From: Nostoc sp. GT001
GTDB taxonomy: Bacteria > Cyanobacteriota > Cyanobacteriia > Cyanobacteriales > Nostocaceae
DNA length: 7,955 nucleotides
Assembly (NCBI RefSeq): GCF_030382115.1
Contig: NZ_JAUDRJ010000001.1
Location: forward strand, 223,570 to 231,524
Direction of reading: 5' to 3'
Positions within the stretch are counted from its first letter, which is position 1. Each line of letters begins with the position of its first letter. This document shows positions 5,349 through 7,955 of the stretch, piece by piece. The notes beneath the pieces are model-generated. The model did not search any database. It worked only from the letters and a program-made list of their open reading frames with translations, and had not been told where the DNA came from. A program made the position numbers and the translations under genes.

Positions 5349-5566
5349 CAGAGATTCGGACTATCTTACAAGGCTGTCAACATACATTGCGGCTTGTTGG
5401 CAGTAGCCGAGATTATCGCAACATTCAGTCTTCGCAGTATTTCTCTACATCAAAAAATGTGGTGCTAAATGATGCGTTCAATATTTTAGGACAAATAGTG
5501 GATGCAATTGATCAGGTGGAGCAAATTAATCAACAAGGAGAACCTAAATATGGAGCAGGAAATTAA
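5349..5566 (+). pseudogene. 3' remainder of a small gene interrupted by the outer element
   Basis: The open frame can be read from GTG at 5324, but that start and the first eight codons lie inside the outer element's right end. The gene's own start was therefore probably elsewhere. Joining the stub at 2609-2627 to 5349 restores an in-frame product of about 78 aa beginning MKKSISTEIRTILQ. The remainder has no family I recognise. It is probably helical toward the C-terminus (VLNDAFNILGQIVDAIDQVE). The next gene's ATG (5550) lies inside its last codons, so in the uninterrupted state it headed or belonged to the 5550-6336 operon. A shortened protein from GTG 5324 is still conceivable. Confidence 0.5.
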
Positions 5567-5699
5567 AAATGCAGTCGGTTTGGGTAGCCCAGAACTGGTA
5601 ATAGAGTCAAAATCGGAGCCGGAACCAAAACCAACAGTAACGATTTATGATTTTGCCGCTCTGTTATCTAAGCACGAACCACCCAAAAAACAGCAATAA
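5550..5699 (+). CDS. Small hypothetical protein, 49 aa
   Basis: No family is recognised. ATG at 5550 is chosen over an earlier in-frame ATG at 5502 because AAGGAG lies about ten bases upstream. The product begins MEQEIKNAVGLG. It has a charged Glu/Pro/Lys linker (SKSEPEPKP, residues 20-28), then a short hydrophobic stretch TIYDFAALLSK, and a Lys-rich end. It resembles an adaptor-like peptide more than an enzyme, but that is inference. It overlaps the end of the disrupted gene by 17 bases and lies two bases before the membrane protein gene at 5702, so all are likely one transcript. Confidence 0.55.
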   Translation: MEQEIKNAVGLGSPELVIESKSEPEPKPTVTIYDFAALLSKHEPPKKQQ

Positions 5700-5701
5700 A
5701 T

Positions 5702-6064
5702 ATGAAACGACCAGTTTTTCTCTCTTGTATTAGTGCAGCAGCAGCAATAATTATTTGTGGATATTTCGGCACTCAATATCTCGGCAGAAATATCATGTAC
5801 GTCATTAGTGGAGCAATAGCCGGGACTGGGATCACAGCATTCATGGTTGACCGAATTACTGGTCAAAATGAAATTGACCAAGTTATGTTGCGCCGACCTC
5901 GACCTTTAAATAGACCCACCAGTTGTATAGGTTGCAAATACTATCACGGGATCTCTTACAACGGCTCCCCTTTAATTTGTTCTGTTCATCCCGAAGGCAT
6001 TGAGAGCGTGGAATGCCCCGATTGGCAAGGCTTTCAACTATCTAAAGAAGGAGCAAGAAAATGA
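5702..6064 (+). CDS. Two-helix membrane protein with C-terminal Cys/His cluster, 120 aa
   Basis: Two hydrophobic segments (about residues 5-27 and 31-49) form a helical hairpin with the motif GYFGTQYLGRNIMY between and within them. A basic linker (LRRPRPLNRP, about 63-72) follows. The C-terminal part has Cys75, Cys78, His82, Cys93, His96 and Cys105 in the pattern CxxCKYYHG...CxxHPxG...CPDW. I recall this signature from uncharacterised cyanobacterial proteins, and it probably binds zinc or another metal; that is inference. By the positive-inside rule the basic linker suggests the Cys/His domain is cytoplasmic. The gene starts two bases after the 49 aa gene, and its stop overlaps the next start (ATGA at 6061-6064). 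The membrane module recurs in the 7082-7297 product. Confidence 0.7.
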   Translation: MKRPVFLSCISAAAAIIICGYFGTQYLGRNIMYVISGAIAGTGITAFMVDRITGQNEIDQVMLRRPRPLNRPTSCIGCKYYHGISYNGSPLICSVHPEGIESVECPDWQGFQLSKEGARK

Positions 6065-6336
6065 CATTAACCCTAAATAATCGCTCTCGAAACAAAGAAT
6101 CGTCCCTGACGCAAGCGTTACGGCAGATACAACAACTAAACTCCAAGATTGCTGTGCTAGAGCAGCAGCTTCAAGATTACGTGCATCAGCAACAGAATTT
6201 GATTGCTGCGATTGCTGAAATCTGTGTTTCTCCAATCCAGGAAATACAGGCGCTGCGAATTCTGATACACCGGGGAGAAGCAGCTTGCCGACAGTACTTG
6301 CGTTCGGTGTTGGTCAAACAGAGAAAGACTTCATAG
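6061..6336 (+). CDS. Coiled-coil hypothetical protein, 91 aa
   Basis: The ATG overlaps the previous stop (ATGA), with AAGGAG about ten bases upstream, so translation is coupled to the membrane/Cys-His protein. Residues about 16-54 have a heptad pattern of Leu, Ile and Gln (LRQIQQLNSKIAVLEQQL and onward), typical of a parallel coiled coil. The rest is helical with a basic C-terminal tail (RSVLVKQRKTS). No enzyme motif is seen. A role as an oligomerising or anchoring partner of the upstream membrane protein is a guess from the coupling. It ends three bases from the end of the opposing gene at 6340, so the two operons converge with no room for a separate terminator. Confidence 0.65.
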   Translation: MTLTLNNRSRNKESSLTQALRQIQQLNSKIAVLEQQLQDYVHQQQNLIAAIAEICVSPIQEIQALRILIHRGEAACRQYLRSVLVKQRKTS

Positions 6337-6339
6337 ACT

Positions 6340-6714
6340 TCAGGCACTCAGTGATTCCGGTTCTGTACGTGATATTTCCAAAACTCGCTGTAACCAATAC
6401 GAAATTTGAACAGATGCAGATTGCTTTTGTTCAGCATCAGTCCAAATATCGTCCCAATGGAATAGCCAACGAGTCAGAAGACGAACTAAATCAACTAACT
6501 CACAGGCTCGGTCAATATCATCTGCCTTTACCATGTCTGGCACAGTCCACTCAACAAAGTATCTGCTTTCATCAACCAAAGCCAGTATTAAATCCTCTGA
6601 TGAGCCTTGAGTCCACAAAGATTGAATTTGTGACAAGTGTGTAGCTAGACGACGTAAACGTGTAGTCACATCATCTTGCATAAAAATTTGTTGCTTTGGT
6701 GTCACTTCGATCAT
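6340..6714 (-). CDS. Conserved hypothetical protein, 124 aa, partner of the DUF5674 gene
   Basis: The start overlaps the stop of the DUF5674 gene by four bases (ATGA read on the minus strand, 6711-6714), so the two are co-translated. The product is soluble and helical, rich in Trp (WTQGSSEDL, EWTVPDM, WLFHWDDIW). It begins MIEVTPKQQIFMQDD and is acidic overall. I recall similar unnamed proteins from cyanobacterial genomes (unchecked), but no domain name. It has no membrane segment or catalytic motif. The plus-strand frame over 6285-6644 lacks a ribosome site and overlaps both neighbours, so the minus strand is preferred. The pairing of a small conserved protein with a helical partner could fit a regulator or toxin-antitoxin-like pair, but nothing in either sequence shows that. 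Confidence 0.7.
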   Translation of the reverse strand: MIEVTPKQQIFMQDDVTTRLRRLATHLSQIQSLWTQGSSEDLILALVDESRYFVEWTVPDMVKADDIDRACELVDLVRLLTRWLFHWDDIWTDAEQKQSASVQISYWLQRVLEISRTEPESLSA

Positions 6715-7043
6715 AAATTTCCTAGGAACTCGTTAATCAGTTGAGCTACCCTTTCTCTAATTTTAGGGTCTAAAAGTTCCATTGATCTATTTTGCCGGGG
6801 ACGAAGATTAACCATCGACTCATAAATGATTTTTCCACTTATCGGCATAAAACTGGCAGCCCAAATATCTTGTTGTCTACTGCCGTCATCTAGCAACTTT
6901 TCTTCACAATCAGCGTGTAGACCACCACCACCAACCAGCACCCGACGTTCGATATCAACTGCGGTTCTAATGTAAAACTTGTGAGAACGCAGCATAAGTT
7001 CAAGTTGCTCCGGGGTAGCGCGTTCGCGTAACAGCAAAATCAT
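6711..7043 (-). CDS. DUF5674 family protein, 110 aa
   Basis: I recognise this as DUF5674 from its pattern: MILLLRERATPEQLELM at the start, VDIERRVLVGGGGLHADCEE (residues 29-48), LLDDGSRQQDIWAA (50-63) and NLRPRQNRSMEL (79-90). Full length for the family, which has about 105-115 residues and occurs in bacteria and archaea with no known function. The invariant-looking His43, Asp45 and Cys46 together with Asp52, Gly54 and Arg81 suggest a binding or catalytic site, but no reaction is known. GAGG about ten bases before the ATG is a plausible ribosome site. It leads a two-gene leftward operon with the 124 aa partner and is divergent from the 7082 gene with only 38 bases between. Confidence 0.85.
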   Translation of the reverse strand: MILLLRERATPEQLELMLRSHKFYIRTAVDIERRVLVGGGGLHADCEEKLLDDGSRQQDIWAASFMPISGKIIYESMVNLRPRQNRSMELLDPKIRERVAQLINEFLGNL

Positions 7044-7081
7044 TTAAATCATAACCTCTATCAGGGAAAGGCATTTTAATT
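7044..7081. promoter_or_regulatory. Short divergent intergenic region
   Basis: These 38 bases separate the DUF5674 gene (leftward) from the membrane protein gene (rightward). They hold GAGG serving the leftward start and GGAAAGG serving the rightward start. There is too little room for two separate full promoters. They must overlap each other or reach into the coding regions, which would let one regulator affect both directions. No operator palindrome is evident. Confidence 0.4.
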
Positions 7082-7297
7082 ATGGAACGGAATCAAGCAC
7101 AAACAATCGTTGTAAGTCTCACTGGTACATTAGCGGCCATATCTATTGGGTACATTGGAGTACAAATTTTTGGCAGATATACAATGTACACGATTGCTAC
7201 AGTCATGTTAGGGCTGGGTACTGGAGGAGCTATCGGTCAGATTTTGGTGGAGAAAAGGCAGCAGCGAATAGTACAACCACAATCAAAACAAAGATAG
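7082..7297 (+). CDS. Small two-helix membrane protein, 71 aa, paralogous to the 5702-6064 N-terminus
   Basis: There are two hydrophobic segments, about residues 8-30 and 34-55, then a basic tail (VEKRQQR...QSKQR) that should be cytoplasmic. The motif GYIGVQIFGRYTMYTI (23-38) followed by GTG (46-48) matches GYFGTQYLGRNIMYVI and GTG in the 5702-6064 product with the same spacing up to the second helix. This points to a shared module. This copy has no Cys/His domain. GGAAAGG upstream of the ATG is a usable ribosome site. It is followed after ten bases by the 103 aa gene and is probably co-transcribed with it. Function unknown. Confidence 0.65.
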   Translation: MERNQAQTIVVSLTGTLAAISIGYIGVQIFGRYTMYTIATVMLGLGTGGAIGQILVEKRQQRIVQPQSKQR

Positions 7298-7307
7298 GAA
7301 CAATCGT

Positions 7308-7619
7308 ATGGAAACTTCAAAAGTTGTCACTATTCCCAATCATTGGACATCACCAAAATACTCGTTAGGGCAAAGAACCAAGCAGGGGATGATTGTAGGC
7401 GTTCAGTATTGTCTATTTGAAAACTTGGTGGTTCCTGAACGAGATGGTTCATGGCGATATGCAATATTAGTTAGCACCGAAGATGAACAGGTCGAATATA
7501 TTTCCGAATCTGGGGTTCAATTACCACCTGAGAAGGAGTTGCGTTTGGAGATAGAAGGCGAGATTGACTTTTGCCAGCGCAAGATTGAGAATCTGACACA
7601 GTATTTAGAGGCGGTGTGA
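7308..7619 (+). CDS. Hypothetical protein, 103 aa
   Basis: AGGA about ten bases before the ATG supports the start. Residues 15-75 read as a series of short beta strands (KYSLGQRTKQGMIVGVQYC, WRYAILVST, VEYISESGVQLP), suggesting a small SH3-like barrel. A C-terminal helix follows (EIEGEIDFCQRKIENLTQYL), possibly for dimerisation. It resembles short barrel-type proteins encoded in cyanobacterial mobile regions, from memory and without a named family. There is no membrane segment. It is the last gene before the non-coding right edge and is followed within six bases by a hairpin at 7626-7646, consistent with the end of the 7082-7619 unit. Confidence 0.65.
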   Translation: METSKVVTIPNHWTSPKYSLGQRTKQGMIVGVQYCLFENLVVPERDGSWRYAILVSTEDEQVEYISESGVQLPPEKELRLEIEGEIDFCQRKIENLTQYLEAV

Positions 7620-7625
7620 AAAATC

Positions 7626-7646
7626 GGGCTTTAATAAAAAAAGCCC
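7626..7646. terminator. Terminator-like hairpin after the 103 aa gene
   Basis: GGGCTTT (7626-7632) pairs with AAAGCCC (7640-7646) around a 7-base A/T loop. On the minus strand the stem is followed by GATTTTTC, a T-run, so it is a credible intrinsic terminator there. On the plus strand only a later GTTTTT (7655-7661) follows. It may serve both directions. Confidence 0.5.
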
Positions 7647-7674
7647 CAAAAGCCTGTTTTTCTCAAAACTTGAC

Positions 7675-7955
7675 CAAGTGTGCCGCTTTGAGTTGTGACA
7701 TCTCTACTCTTTACCCCGACAGGATTTGAGGCATTTTTAACCACTCAAAAATCAAGTTAAAAAACAAAAGCGGCACGGAAAGCGGCCAAAAAAGGGAGAA
7801 AAATGGCTCTAATAATTGCAGGGAGGGAGTTTTAGAAAATAATGGCTGTGACACTAGAAATATAAGGGTTTCAGAAAAAGCGGCACGATGTCGCAACGAA
7901 AGAATAAGGGTTTTGAGCATTTTAAAATGTCACGGCACACTTGATTTGCGACATC
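7675..7955. repeat. Non-coding region with iterated AAAGCGGCAC and GATGTCRCAA motifs
   Basis: No gene is visible from 7620 to the window end; only very short frames occur. AAAGCGGCAC occurs at 7767-7776 and 7877-7886, and in reverse at 7680-7689, with a partial copy AAAGCGGC at 7779-7786. CAAGTGTGCCG (7675-7685) is repeated in reverse at 7933-7943. GATGTCRCAA occurs at 7887-7896 and in reverse at 7693-7702 and 7946-7955. TGTGACA also occurs at 7847-7853 and TGTCACG at 7929-7935. Such clustered sites in both orientations suggest a multi-site protein-binding region: plasmid iterons or a partition site, or binding sites at a Tn7-like transposon end. The array reaches the window edge and may continue. 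Confidence 0.6.

Noticed and set aside
5502..5549. ATG at 5502 as the start of the 49 aa gene
   Set aside because: It would overlap the preceding gene by 65 bases without a ribosome site, whereas ATG 5550 has AAGGAG upstream.
6285..6644. Plus-strand frame of 119 codons
   Set aside because: It overlaps the coupled coiled-coil gene and is antisense to the 124 aa gene, whose ATGA link to DUF5674 is convincing. No ribosome site precedes it.
7675..7955. CRISPR array
   Set aside because: The repeated motifs are about 10 bp, occur in both orientations and are irregularly spaced, and no cas gene is present.

Overview
The window looks like accessory DNA (a plasmid or genomic island) of a filamentous, Nostoc-like cyanobacterium. 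The evidence is three HIP1 octamers (GCGATCGC) in the left third, two TnpB proteins of cyanobacterial type, a DUF5674 gene, and many short tightly packed genes of unknown function. No rRNA, tRNA, CRISPR array or recognisable replication or conjugation gene is visible.

Layout. Positions 1-2600 hold a rightward run of small unknown genes (141, 71, 81, about 39, 252, 89 and about 112 aa). Several overlap or nearly touch, and two strong hairpins lie between transcription blocks. Positions about 2628-5348 are a composite of two nested IS200/IS605-type elements that carry tnpB but no tnpA. The outer tnpB is split into an N-terminal piece (2658-2951) and a C-terminal piece (4436-5314), with roughly 100 codons missing between them. 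Between them sits an apparently intact second tnpB (3108-4403) of a different clade. Both elements end in the same right-end signature, GAAT, then a hairpin, then TCAA (4403-4435 and 5316-5348). This places the right ends to the base and resembles the GAAT guide and TCAA cleavage sequence known from IS608. The outer element seems to have landed near the start of a small host gene whose remainder resumes at 5349.

Positions 5349-6336 are again a compact rightward run: the disrupted gene remnant, a 49 aa protein, a two-helix membrane protein with a Cys/His cluster, and a coiled-coil protein, with overlapping starts. It meets head-on a leftward two-gene operon (7043-6340) encoding a DUF5674 protein and a conserved unknown partner joined by an ATGA overlap. 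A divergent rightward pair (7082-7619) follows. Its first product shares a two-helix membrane module with the 5702-6064 product.

The last 336 bases have no gene. They open with a terminator-like hairpin and then carry an iterated set of short motifs, AAAGCGGCAC and GATGTCRCAA, in both orientations. This is the pattern of a multi-site protein-binding region such as a plasmid iteron/partition locus or a Tn7-like transposon end.

The best-supported biology is the nested TnpB system. The intact inner TnpB has an unusual nuclease core, with no Cys-Cys zinc ribbon and no glutamate at the usual RuvC-II place. The omega-RNA guide it would pick up at its present location is outer tnpB sequence. The most open question is the role of the motif-rich right edge.
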